This document shows positions 42,105-49,868 of a stretch of 64,000 nucleotides of DNA, in pieces. The DNA comes from Deltaproteobacteria bacterium. Its GTDB lineage: Bacteria; Desulfobacterota; Desulfomonilia; UBA1062. Both the position numbers and the translations under genes were made by a program. Location of the stretch: NCBI GenBank assembly GCA_018436855.1, contig JAHDKO010000015.1, forward strand, positions 1 to 64,000, read 5' to 3'. How positions within the stretch are numbered: position 1 is the stretch's first letter; every line of letters starts with the position of its first letter. The notes beneath the pieces were generated by a model. It was not told the origin of the DNA, searched no databases, and saw only the letters and a list, made by a program, of their open reading frames with translations.

Positions 42105-43169
42105 CTAGAACCCCATGATGAACCGCAGGGCGTATCTCCTGTCGATGCGCTGGCCCGCGTATGCCCCGATCTCTTCGGCATAGGTGAGGGCGTCGAGCTG
42201 GACGAACCGGGCGTCGAGGCTCACCCCTGAGGTGAAGTACCCCTGGTAGAGGCCCGCGCGCACGGAGAGGAACATGGGCAGCTTGAACTCGGCCCCCATG
42301 CGGATTCTCTTCGCGAGATCGTCGTCGTCCCCCAGCTGTGAGAAGAGGTCGACGTAGTCAAGGGCAAAGGTGGCCTTGGTGATCCAGAGATCATAGTCCA
42401 CGGCGAATCCGATGTCCACGTGGTCATCCAGGTCCTGGGCATCGCCCAGGTCGCTGCCGATGAGGTTGTTGGCGCACAGACCGACGCGGGCGTTCTCAAA
42501 CCCGAAATGCTCCAGAGAGACCATCACCCCCAGGTCCGCCAGGATGCCGCTTCCGTCCACCAGGTCGTCTTCTATCTGCTTGTCCAGATCGTCCTGGGTG
42601 ATGTCGAGGACAGTGTATTCCTTGGTCAGGCTCCTTCTCGTGATATACTTCAGGCTGACGCCCACGGAGACGGTGTCGTCGAGGAAGGGATGCGCGTATC
42701 CCGCTCCGCCCCCGATGTCGTTGACCACATGGGTGCTCAGCTTGGGATACTGCCTGTCCCTCACCTCCAGGTCCGCCCGCGCCGTCCCGATGAGACAGAG
42801 GGCGAAGCGCGGCATGGAATAGTATGGAAAGAGGTTCAGCCCCAGGTGGGCACTCTCCCCGATGTTGTCTCTCAGATACGCCGCGGTCTCGGCCTCGCTG
42901 TCGAAATCCACGTCGTTTGCATCGTTGAACATGTCATAGGCCTTTTCGCCGATCTCCAGCTCCAGGGGAAACAGCGACGCCCGGATCTTCTCTATTCTCG
43001 CCAGCCCGGCGGGGTTGTAGAACAGGGCGTTGGCGTCGTCGGATACGGCCACGAAGGCCCCGCCCATGCCCATGGGTCTCAGGCCCTTGTAGATGTAAGG
43101 GTATTCCTCCGCAGAAACCACGCCGGCAAAGAGCACTATCAGCACGATAAGGACCGGATATCTTTTCAT
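42105..43169 (-). CDS. Outer-membrane beta-barrel protein (FadL/PorV/TraF-like)
   Basis: 354 residues. Signal peptide MKRYPVLIVLIVLFAGVVSA. The N-terminal GLRPMGMGGAFVAVSDDANALFYNPAGLA is the plug-region signature of the OmpP1/FadL, PorV and UPF0164 barrels. The rest alternates amphipathic strands and ends in ALRFIMGF, with a terminal Phe as in barrels. Acidic insertions (DAQDLDDHVD, QLGDDDDLAK) sit in predicted loops. Function unknown; possibly transport of hydrophobic compounds. Followed on its strand by nothing, preceded by the lipoprotein gene 11 nt away, so both share a transcript. Confidence 0.85.
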   Translation of the reverse strand: MKRYPVLIVLIVLFAGVVSAEEYPYIYKGLRPMGMGGAFVAVSDDANALFYNPAGLARIEKIRASLFPLELEIGEKAYDMFNDANDVDFDSEAETAAYLRDNIGESAHLGLNLFPYYSMPRFALCLIGTARADLEVRDRQYPKLSTHVVNDIGGGAGYAHPFLDDTVSVGVSLKYITRRSLTKEYTVLDITQDDLDKQIEDDLVDGSGILADLGVMVSLEHFGFENARVGLCANNLIGSDLGDAQDLDDHVDIGFAVDYDLWITKATFALDYVDLFSQLGDDDDLAKRIRMGAEFKLPMFLSVRAGLYQGYFTSGVSLDARFVQLDALTYAEEIGAYAGQRIDRRYALRFIMGF

Positions 43170-43180
43170 CTTCCCCTCCT

Positions 43181-44041
43181 TCAGTTGTAGCCGAGCAGTT
43201 TGCTGTCGACATAGGCGGCTGCACGCTGGCCGGAGAACGTGTCTATGCTTCCGCCGCCCAGGAGCTCTGTCAGAAATTCATCGAACTCCTCGGCGAGGTC
43301 CTCGTCCGGGCCCTGAACCTCCACCAGGGTGTTCACAGCATTGGAAACTTGTTCCAGATCTTCTCTCAGGGATGAGATGGTTTCGTTACCGGGGTCGTCG
43401 AGATGGTCAGCGAAATCGCTCAGCAGGGTATCCAGATCCGGATCATCGGGGAAGGTTTCCCGGTATGCATCTTTATTGAGGGGAATGTCGTTGTCTGTTA
43501 CATCGGACGCCGCCGCTCCCATCTGGATGATGAAGTGCATGGCCGATGCCATGCCCATCTGCACGATGTCGTCCTGGTTCGGGGTGAGCCCCTGGCCGTC
43601 GTAGTAGACCAGCAGGTCGTCCAGGTAGTCTTGCGCCTGTTCGAGGTTTGCCAGCAGTTCATCCGCGGACCCGGCGGTTATGAACCGGGCTTCCGTGTTT
43701 TGTCCGGTGACGGTGAGCGACAGGGCCGAGGCGATGGTATCGAAGCTGTCGCCATCACTCTCCTCGGAATTCTCCAGAATATAGGTGAGGTCGATCCCTG
43801 CAAGACCCATATATGCCGATGCAAGGATCCTCACGGCCTCGGGGTCGGGGTTGGACGCGTCGTAACTCGACGCCAGGATGTCGATGGCCTCCTGGTAGTT
43901 GCCGTCATCCAGAGCCATGCGCGCCTCTTCAAACTTCGCCTTGTGGCTCGAATCGTCGGACAGGGCTTCGAGCATGTTGCTGCCGCAGCCCGCGAGGCAG
44001 AGAAGAATGCCCAAAGAAAGAAAAAGAACAATTTTCTTCAT
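43181..44041 (-). CDS. Lipoprotein with TPR-like helices
   Basis: 286 residues. Signal peptide MKKIVLFLSLGILLCLAGC with lipobox LAGC. The mature part is acidic and helical; AKFEEARMALDDGNYQEAIDILASSY and the following helix pair look like a TPR unit. No enzyme motif. ATG 44041 is chosen at the signal peptide; the frame is open 11 codons further. Its own promoter is at 44102-44131, and it is followed closely by the barrel gene, suggesting an envelope pair. Confidence 0.82.
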   Translation of the reverse strand: MKKIVLFLSLGILLCLAGCGSNMLEALSDDSSHKAKFEEARMALDDGNYQEAIDILASSYDASNPDPEAVRILASAYMGLAGIDLTYILENSEESDGDSFDTIASALSLTVTGQNTEARFITAGSADELLANLEQAQDYLDDLLVYYDGQGLTPNQDDIVQMGMASAMHFIIQMGAAASDVTDNDIPLNKDAYRETFPDDPDLDTLLSDFADHLDDPGNETISSLREDLEQVSNAVNTLVEVQGPDEDLAEEFDEFLTELLGGGSIDTFSGQRAAAYVDSKLLGYN

Positions 44042-44101
44042 GGTCCGCTCCTTTGTAATGGACTGGAATATCATCTATTTCATCTCGGATTTACTCGATG
44101 G

Positions 44102-44131
44102 ACTATACGCCATAAGGATTAGATCGGTCAA
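44102..44131 (-). promoter_or_regulatory. Promoter of the lipoprotein-barrel pair
   Basis: Minus strand: TTGACC (44131-44126), 18-nt spacer, TATAGT (44107-44102). It leaves a leader of about 55 nt. Confidence 0.6.
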
Positions 44132-44282
44132 TTTGCAATAATTTATTACACAAGATACATACTCATGCGATGATGCAATTACTTATAAGCCTCAGAAAAA
44201 ATCAAGGAACCTCGAAGCCCTATGAGGAGAAGGGAAACAGGTTTGCGTTGATATCAGTGGTTCTCTCTGCTATAGGCAGGCT

Positions 44283-45203
44283 ATGGATGCATCGTTCGAG
44301 AAGAACCTGAAGGACATTTTTCAGAGTTCGACGCACTACACCGCGCAGATCGGGGAGTACATCCTCAGTTCCGGTGGGAAACGTCTCCGTCCGAAAATGG
44401 TCGTTCTCATCGGGAGGGCCGTTGGTCTGCCCGACGAGAAGATCATGCCGGTCGCTTACACCGTGGAGCTCATGCATACGGCAAGCCTGCTGCATGACGA
44501 TGTGGTGGACGGGACGGAAATACGCCGCGCCCGGCCCACGGCCAACCAGGTCTTCGGCGACAAGCCGGCCCTGCTCGCCGGAGATTTCATATCCGCATCC
44601 GCCATCGATACCATGTGCGGATGCGGCAGCCTCGATCTCATCAAGGGCATGGTCCAGACCATCAAGAAAATGGCCGAGGGCGAGCTCAAGGAGCTCGAGT
44701 ACGCGAGAGCGTTCCACGACAATCTCGAGGTGTACTTCGATATCATCTACCTCAAGACGGCAACCCTTTTCGAATACTGCGCCTATGCACCCGGCCTTCT
44801 CGCCGGCCTCGCTCCCGATTCACTGGATGCGCTCGTGGCCTATGGGCGGTCTGTGGGCATGGGCTTCCAGATCGTCGACGACATCATCAATCTCACCCCG
44901 AGCGACGATGACAATAAAGATCCGTTCAATGACATCCTCGAGGGGAAATCCACCCTGCCTCTGGTGCTTATTTTCAAGGAGAACCCCCGGGTGCTCGCCG
45001 GCGTGTCCGAGCTCTCGGACCCGGAAGAGAGGCAGAAATACCTTATCCCCCACATAACTCCTGATATTCTGAAGAAAAGCAGGGACATCGCTCAGTCGCA
45101 TCTCGACAGCGCCCTGGAGGCCATCAGGCGGGCCGGACTCACCGCGCCCGAGCTCCTGCAGATACCCGGCGCCATCCTGGCGCAGCTCGACAGACGATTC
45201 TGA
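44283..45203 (+). CDS. Trans-polyprenyl diphosphate synthase
   Basis: 306 residues. SSGGKRLRPKMVVLIGRA, the first Asp-rich motif LLHDDVVD (D72, D73, D76) and GDFISASAID identify an IspB-type enzyme that builds the side chain of quinones or undecaprenyl-like lipids. In the second Asp-rich motif, IVDDIIN (D199, D200, N203), the last aspartate is asparagine. Length suggests a single-subunit long-chain enzyme. ATG 44283 begins 4 nt after an ambiguous ribosome-binding region; no close upstream partner. Confidence 0.9.
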   Translation: MDASFEKNLKDIFQSSTHYTAQIGEYILSSGGKRLRPKMVVLIGRAVGLPDEKIMPVAYTVELMHTASLLHDDVVDGTEIRRARPTANQVFGDKPALLAGDFISASAIDTMCGCGSLDLIKGMVQTIKKMAEGELKELEYARAFHDNLEVYFDIIYLKTATLFEYCAYAPGLLAGLAPDSLDALVAYGRSVGMGFQIVDDIINLTPSDDDNKDPFNDILEGKSTLPLVLIFKENPRVLAGVSELSDPEERQKYLIPHITPDILKKSRDIAQSHLDSALEAIRRAGLTAPELLQIPGAILAQLDRRF

Positions 45204-45311
45204 CATGGCGCCCTGCCGGACCTTCTGTTTACCCGCCCTTAAGGCCATTGAATTTCCAGAAACGCAACCCTATCTAATAAATGACGAAAGCACGAGGAAG
45301 AGGGCCTATTC

Positions 45312-46250
45312 TTGGAATATAAAGACTATTACAAGGTCTTGGGGGTCGAGAGAAACGCCACCCAGGAAGAGATAAAAAAACGCTACCGGAAGCTCGCGCG
45401 GGATTGTCATCCGGACACCTGCAGGAACGATCCGGGTGCGGAGAAGCGCTTCAAGGAGATCAACGAGGCATACGAGGTGCTCAAGGATACCGAGAAGCGC
45501 AGGCGATACGACGCCCTGGGGAGCCACTGGCAGGAAGGGCAGTCGTTCAGGCCGCCTCCGGGGTTTGAGCATATCTTCGGCGGGAACCCCTTCGGTGGCC
45601 GGGGCAGATCCGGAAGGACCCATTCCTTTTCCTTCGACTTCGGGCCCGGCGCCGGCCAGGCCGGGGGCTTTTCCGACTTTTTCGAGTCGCTCTTCGGTGA
45701 TTTCGGTGCAGCGGCCCAGACAGCACCGAGGTCTCCATTTGCCCGAGGCAGCGATATGGAGACCGAGGTCCGTATCTCCATCGAGGAGGCTCACAGCGGA
45801 ACCACCCGGGAGATCCAGCTCCAGGGCGCCGGGGACAAAAAGAGGCTCAACGTCAAGATTCCCGCCGGCGCTCACGACGGGATGAAGATCCGCCTGGCCA
45901 ACCAGGGCAACCCCGGTGCCGGTGGGGCGGGAGACCTCTACCTCAGGGTGCGGATCTCCTCCAATGGGAAGTACCTGCTGGAAGGCAACGATATCGTGGC
46001 AGACCTTCCCGTCACCCCATGGGACGCGGCCCTGGGGTCCACCAAGACCATGGAGACGCCTGACGGATCCTTGAGCATCAAGATTCCGGCCGGGGTGTCG
46101 TCAGGGCAGAGGCTCAGGCTCAAGGGCAGGGGTCTGGCCCATAAAGGGGACTTTTTCGCACAGGTAAAGATTGTGATGCCCAAAAGCCTCTCCAGCGAGG
46201 AGAAAAGGCTCTTCGCCGAGCTCAAAAAGGTATCGAGCTTCAGCGTCTAG
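45312..46250 (+). CDS. DnaJ/CbpA-like chaperone without zinc finger
   Basis: 312 residues. J domain with HPD (33-35, DCHPDTC) at residues 1-70, a Gly/Phe-rich linker with GFEHIFGGNPFGGRG (about 80-120), and the two beta C-terminal substrate domains (DMETEVRISIEEAHSGTTREI, LYLRVRISSNGKYLLEGNDIV). The CxxCxGxG zinc-finger domain is absent, as in CbpA. Co-chaperone for DnaK. TTG start at 45312 with AGGAAGAGGG about 8 nt before. Ends before a strong terminator. Confidence 0.93.
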   Translation: MEYKDYYKVLGVERNATQEEIKKRYRKLARDCHPDTCRNDPGAEKRFKEINEAYEVLKDTEKRRRYDALGSHWQEGQSFRPPPGFEHIFGGNPFGGRGRSGRTHSFSFDFGPGAGQAGGFSDFFESLFGDFGAAAQTAPRSPFARGSDMETEVRISIEEAHSGTTREIQLQGAGDKKRLNVKIPAGAHDGMKIRLANQGNPGAGGAGDLYLRVRISSNGKYLLEGNDIVADLPVTPWDAALGSTKTMETPDGSLSIKIPAGVSSGQRLRLKGRGLAHKGDFFAQVKIVMPKSLSSEEKRLFAELKKVSSFSV

Positions 46251-46287
46251 CACCTTGGTTTTTCAGGATATCCCGGGGTGGACGAAA

Positions 46288-46320
46288 AAGGCCGGTGTCA
46301 CGAGACACCGGCATTTTCTT
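46288..46320 (+). terminator. Terminator after the DnaJ-like gene
   Basis: GCCGGTGTC (46291-46299), 4-nt loop, GACACCGGC (46304-46312), then ATTTTCTT. A clear plus-strand intrinsic terminator. Its stem core GCCGGTG recurs in hairpins of the neighbouring HhH array. Confidence 0.85.
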
Positions 46321-46355
46321 CCTATAGGAACCAAAAGAAGACCCCGTTGCCGGGA

Positions 46356-46691
46356 TTACAGTGACTCCTCAGGGGAGGGGTTTTCCATGGGCTCGAAATC
46401 CGTTTTCCCCTCGGTCTTGAGATAGAGACGCAGTTGCTCCAGCTTGCGGTCTCCGATGCCCTTTACCTTGATGACGTCTTCCACCGACGTGAAAGGCCCG
46501 TTGGTTTCCCGGTAGTCAAGGATGTTCTGTGCGGTGGCCTGGCCGACTCCCGGAAGGAGTTGCAGCTCTTCGATGGTGGCCGTGTTGATGTTGAGCTTCC
46601 CCGTTGCCGATTCCCCGTATGCGAGACTGCCGAGGGTAAGCAGAAAAACCAGGATTGCCCCTGTCAAAATGGTACACGTTCTCACCTGCAT
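46356..46691 (-). CDS. Exported ComEA-type helix-hairpin-helix protein, copy 1
   Basis: 111 residues. Signal peptide (MQVRTCTILTGAILVFLLTL...AYG) followed by one HhH2 module: KLNINTATIEELQLLPGVGQATAQNILDYRE then NGPFTSVEDVIKVKGIGDRKLEQL. The GVG and GIG hairpins are classical, making this the copy closest to ComEA. Such modules bind DNA without sequence preference, and ComEA captures DNA in the periplasm. It has a short Pro/Glu tail. Fifth and last of the tandem array on this strand. Confidence 0.9.
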   Translation of the reverse strand: MQVRTCTILTGAILVFLLTLGSLAYGESATGKLNINTATIEELQLLPGVGQATAQNILDYRETNGPFTSVEDVIKVKGIGDRKLEQLRLYLKTEGKTDFEPMENPSPEESL

Positions 46692-46799
46692 TGTTTACCT
46701 CCTTATGGATTAGCCCCTCTAAGGGGGCAACATTCATCATTGCAATGCTTTCTATATAAGACGAGAGACATTCCCGTGACAACAAAAAAATCTCCCCGG

Positions 46800-46836
46800 T
46801 AAGAAATAAAATGCCGGTGATTTTGCACACCGGCGT
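46800..46836 (-). terminator. Terminator after HhH copy 2
   Basis: Minus strand: GCCGGTG/CACCGGC stem (46834-46828 with 46819-46813) followed by the T-rich stretch TTTTATTTCTT (46810-46800). It lies downstream of the 46953-47429 gene. Confidence 0.7.
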
Positions 46837-46952
46837 CATATCCAATCATAGCCTTGGCCGCAACCTGATCTCCCGGGTTTCTCCGCCAAGCCCGCCTATG
46901 GGCTCACGGTATCGGATCAAACCGCTGAAAGACGACAGCGCTGGACGAGCCC

Positions 46953-47429
46953 TTAGATGCCGCCCCTTCCAGGGGTGCCTTCCGGGCTCTGCTCGGGCAT
47001 CTGGCCGGGCGACTCTCCGGGCATCTGGCCGGGGGCCTGCTCTGGAGCACCTCCACCCTCCCCGACAGTGACCCAGCCCCTGATGGAATCCAGTGTCTGC
47101 TGGTCCATGCCGGTTACCCGCGAGAGATCATCTACTGATGCGAAGGGTCCATTGGCCTCGCGATAATCGATGATATTCTGTGCCAGCGTCTGATCGAGGC
47201 CGGGAATCAATGCCAGTTCTTCAGCCGTTGCCGTGTTGACATCGATGGGGGTCGAGGGCATGGCCTGCTGCCCTTCCATCTGCTGCTCGCCGGGTGCCTG
47301 GGCGCTCTGATCCCCCTCCTGCATCCCTGGCTCCGTCTGCGCCTGTTGACCTTGCTGGTCGCATGAGACCGCTCCAAGCGCGAGTATGACGGCCAGTATG
47401 CCTATTACGATAAAGATATGTCTCTTCAT
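46953..47429 (-). CDS. HhH lipoprotein, copy 2
   Basis: 158 residues. Signal peptide MKRHIFIVIGILAVILALGAVSC with lipobox-like AVSC. A Gln/Met-rich linker leads to one HhH module (IDVNTATAEELALIPGLDQTLAQNIIDYREANGPFASVDDLSRVTG...) and a C-terminal low-complexity tail with repeated PGQMPGESP/PEQSPEG units. Its hairpins read GLD and GMD instead of GVG/GIG. The frame is open to 47630 but ATG 47429 is at the signal peptide with GGAGG upstream. Confidence 0.87.
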   Translation of the reverse strand: MKRHIFIVIGILAVILALGAVSCDQQGQQAQTEPGMQEGDQSAQAPGEQQMEGQQAMPSTPIDVNTATAEELALIPGLDQTLAQNIIDYREANGPFASVDDLSRVTGMDQQTLDSIRGWVTVGEGGGAPEQAPGQMPGESPGQMPEQSPEGTPGRGGI

Positions 47430-47518
47430 GTCTTTCCTCCTTAGCGTTTCTGCCTTTATAAAGGCACGGTTCACTGAAGAAGACCGTATTTCACTCACTT
47501 TTCTCTGAGTCCGGTACA

Positions 47519-47557
47519 CAGGAGAATGCCGGTGTTGTCGGCACCGGCATTCTCCTG
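47519..47557. repeat. Perfect 16-bp hairpin between HhH copies 2 and 3
   Basis: Arms 47519-47534 and 47542-47557, CAGGAGAATGCCGGTG and its complement, with a 7-nt loop. The ATGCCGGTG core is shared with the hairpins at 46811 and 49398. It sits downstream of HhH copy 3 but lacks a U-tract on that strand; TTTGTCTG follows on the plus strand. Confidence 0.75.
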
Positions 47558-47668
47558 TTTGTCTGCAAACCCGGGTGCGGATGGTCGAATCGTTCATCAT
47601 CGGTGCATTCCGCCGGAACGCCCGGGACATCGGCCATTCTGGTCAGCAGAGAGAACCGTAAGATTTTT

Positions 47669-48136
47669 CTACTGATATATTCCCCTGTCCCCATTTTCGA
47701 AAACCCCGCCCCGATCCTGGGCAGGGGGTACGGCGGGTCCTTCTTCGATGACACCCGGCCCTTCTTCCATGACTCCGGGCTCTTCCACCGTAATCCAGTC
47801 ACGCAGCGAGTTAAGCCTCTGCTCGTCGATGCCGCTGACGTTCAGGAGTCCGTCCACGGAGTCGAAAGGCCCGTTCACCTCGCGGTACTGGACAATGTTC
47901 TGCGCAGTGGTCTGATCCATTCCGGGGACAGCCATCAGCTCGGCAACCGTGGCTGAGTTGATGTTGACCGGCTCGATCACCACACCGGGCGTGGGTTCTT
48001 CATATACACCGCCCGGGGCTGTTTCTTCTCCGTATGTGCCGCCCACCTCCTGCTCCTGTGTACCTGTACACGAGGTCATGCTACCGAGCGTGAATAAAAG
48101 TATCAGGATCACTCCTGCAACATTGATACGCTTCAT
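47669..48136 (-). CDS. HhH lipoprotein, copy 3
   Basis: 155 residues. Signal peptide MKRINVAGVILILLFTLGSMTSC with lipobox MTSC, a Gly/Glu/Pro-rich linker, one HhH module (VNINSATVAELMAVPGMDQTTAQNIVQYREVNGPFDSVDGLLNVSGIDEQRLNSL) and an acidic low-complexity tail with repeated EEPGVMEEGPGVIEEGP. Closely related to copy 2 in layout. Good AGGAGG before the ATG. Confidence 0.87.
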   Translation of the reverse strand: MKRINVAGVILILLFTLGSMTSCTGTQEQEVGGTYGEETAPGGVYEEPTPGVVIEPVNINSATVAELMAVPGMDQTTAQNIVQYREVNGPFDSVDGLLNVSGIDEQRLNSLRDWITVEEPGVMEEGPGVIEEGPAVPPAQDRGGVFENGDRGIYQ

Positions 48137-48171
48137 TTTCAGCTACCTCCTTATGGAAGATCGGTTTCCCT

Positions 48172-48294
48172 TCAGGACACGGGTGCCCGCAGGCTTTGGA
48201 GTTCTTTTTCCAAAGCTCGATCGATGTCCTGGATGCTCGAGAGCTCGTCCGCTGAAGAGAAAGGCCCGTCTGTCATACGGTTCGCCGTATTTCG
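48172..48294 (-). pseudogene. Decayed sixth HhH copy
   Basis: On the minus strand, NRMTDGPFSSADELSSIQDI then DRALEKELQSLRAPVS and a stop at 48172. This aligns with the second half of the HhH module (YRxxNGPFxSVDELxxVxGID...LxxLR). The first half and signal peptide are missing, and the reading frame opens only after a stop at 48295. It lies just downstream of the four-repeat gene, so it may be a broken repeat or the end of a lost gene. Confidence 0.65.
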
Positions 48295-48315
48295 TCACGG
48301 GCAAGGTTCATTGAA

Positions 48316-48363
48316 GCTGGTGGAGACCCCTTTCAGGAGGCAGGTCCACCAGCAATTTTTTTT
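48316..48363 (+). terminator. Plus-strand intrinsic terminator-like hairpin
   Basis: GCTGGTGGA (48316-48324) pairs with TCCACCAGC (48345-48353), followed by AATTTTTTTT to 48363. It has the form of a plus-strand terminator yet no plus-strand gene precedes it for 2 kb; it overlaps the stop of the four-repeat HhH gene. On the minus strand it has no U-tract. Confidence 0.55.
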
Positions 48364-49291
48364 AAAACAGGCCGCCGCCTTCCTCCTCCACGGTGACATG
48401 GTCGCGGATGGTATCCATATTCTCTTCCGTGATCCCGCTGACCTGGGAGAGATCATCCACCGACCCGAAGGGTCCATTGGCCTGCCGGTACTCCACGATA
48501 TTCTGCGCCAGGGATTGATCGATTCCCGGAATAACCTGCAGATCCTCGGCCGATGCGGTATTCAGGCTGATCTTGTCCGCGCTGACATGCTCCTGGATCG
48601 ACTGGAGCTTCTGGTCGTCAATTCCCTGAACCTGCCTCAGTTCATCGACCGAACCGAAGGGGCCGTTGGCCTCGCGGTACTGGATGATGCTCTGCGCCAG
48701 TGCCTGATCCATGCCGGGGATGATCTGCATCTCTTCCGCCGATGCGGTGTTGATATTGATCTTCTCCACCGTGAGGTAGTTCTGGACCGACTGGAGCTTC
48801 TGGTCATCCATCCCCTGCACCTTGGTGAGATCATCGACCGACTGGAAGGGACCGTTGGTCTCGCGGTACTGGATAATGCCCTGCGCCAGTGACTGATCCA
48901 TCCCCGGAACCTTCTGCAACTCCTCTGCCTGTGCCGTGTTGATATTGAGCTTCTCGGCCGTGAGATATCCCCGCATTCCCTGGAGCTTCTGGTCATCCAT
49001 CCCCTGTACCTGGGTGAGGTCGTTCACCGAGTCGAAAGGCCCGTTTGTCTGCCGATACTGCACGATGCCCTGCGCCAGTGACTGGTCCATACCGGGGACC
49101 TGCTGCAGTTCCTGCTCAGATGCGGTGTTCACGTTCACCATGTCCATGGCTTCCTGCTGCATTTGCTGCTGAGCCTGCTGCTGGGCGCCCTCCTGCATAG
49201 GCTGCGCCCCCTGGGCCTGTGCAAAGGCAATACCGCTCATCGCAAGCATGAGCGTGATGATACCCACTGCCAACCAACTATACTTTTTCAT
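48362..49291 (-). CDS. Exported protein with four tandem ComEA-type HhH modules
   Basis: 309 residues. Signal peptide 1-24 (…GIAFAQA), a Gln-rich linker (25-50), then four modules of 62-63 residues at about 52-112, 114-175, 177-238 and 240-301. Each has NxNTAxxEELQxxPGMDQxLAQxIxxYRxxNGPF and SVDDLxxVxGMDDQKLQ. All hairpins are GMD/GID-type. The tail is short (EEEGGGLF). Single-module ComEA binds DNA; four modules in one soluble exported chain is uncommon. AAGGAGGACAG precedes the ATG. A repeat-expansion origin is likely because neighbouring repeats are most alike. Confidence 0.9.
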   Translation of the reverse strand: MKKYSWLAVGIITLMLAMSGIAFAQAQGAQPMQEGAQQQAQQQMQQEAMDMVNVNTASEQELQQVPGMDQSLAQGIVQYRQTNGPFDSVNDLTQVQGMDDQKLQGMRGYLTAEKLNINTAQAEELQKVPGMDQSLAQGIIQYRETNGPFQSVDDLTKVQGMDDQKLQSVQNYLTVEKININTASAEEMQIIPGMDQALAQSIIQYREANGPFGSVDELRQVQGIDDQKLQSIQEHVSADKISLNTASAEDLQVIPGIDQSLAQNIVEYRQANGPFGSVDDLSQVSGITEENMDTIRDHVTVEEEGGGLF

Positions 49292-49390
49292 CTTCTGTCC
49301 TCCTTGTGTGTCGTTTCCTTAAAAAAAGGAATCATCGATACCATGTCAGAGAAACATCTCTGATCCGTGACAGGACATGTTTCTGTAACG

Positions 49391-49430
49391 GAAAAAGGAA
49401 TGCCGGCACCAAGAACACCGGCATTCCCTT
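49391..49430 (-). terminator. Terminator after HhH copy 5
   Basis: Minus strand: GGAATGCCGG arm (49427-49418) pairs with 49406-49397, followed by TTTTT (49396-49392). Downstream of the 49470-49868 gene, so that gene ends its own transcript and the four-repeat gene starts another. Confidence 0.8.
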
Positions 49431-49469
49431 CATGTAGTCTTCTATTTGTTATACTGCTTCTCCGGGTGA

Positions 49470-49868
49470 TCAGTAGCCTGCCGGCGGAGATTCGCCTGGC
49501 ATGGGCTCACCCATGGGCTGCTCGCCCATTCCGCCGGGCCCCTGCTGGGGTCCCATGGGCTCGGGACCGGGCATCTCGCCTACGGTGATCTGGTCGCGCA
49601 TGGCATCGAGCTTCTCATTATCGATACCCTCGACATTGGTGAGCTCATCCACGGAAGAGAAGGGCCCGCTTGCCTCACGGTAGTCGATGATGTTCTGAGC
49701 CAGTTCCTGGTCAAGCCCGGGAACGCTCTGGAGTTCGTCCACGGTGGCGGTGTTGATGTCCACCTTTGCCTGGCTTGCTCCTCCTCCCTCGCCGGCCGCA
49801 TATGCAACGCCGCCCAGAGTGAGCAGAACGAACAGAGCACCTATCGCCAAAAAGGTATACTTTCTCAT
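49470..49868 (-). CDS. Exported HhH protein, copy 5
   Basis: 132 residues. Signal peptide MRKYTFLAIGALFVLLTLGGVAYA with an AYA cleavage site, one HhH module (VDINTATVDELQSVPGLDQELAQNIIDYREASGPFSSVDELTNVEG...) and a Gly/Pro/Met-rich tail (PEPMGPQQGPGGMGEQPMG). First gene of the array in the direction of transcription. Its tail resembles that of copy 2, as if linkers were exchanged. Confidence 0.88.
   Translation of the reverse strand: MRKYTFLAIGALFVLLTLGGVAYAAGEGGGASQAKVDINTATVDELQSVPGLDQELAQNIIDYREASGPFSSVDELTNVEGIDNEKLDAMRDQITVGEMPGPEPMGPQQGPGGMGEQPMGEPMPGESPPAGY

Noticed and set aside
48362-49291. Regularly spaced repeats resembling a CRISPR-like array
   Set aside because: The 186-189 bp period is a coding repeat of four HhH modules; there are no short identical repeats with unique spacers and no cas genes.
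39114-49868. Natural competence island (ComF plus ComEA-like proteins)
   Set aside because: No ComEC, DprA or pilin genes lie here, ComF is frequent in non-competent species and the HhH modules have expanded beyond the ComEA pattern; kept only as a hypothesis.
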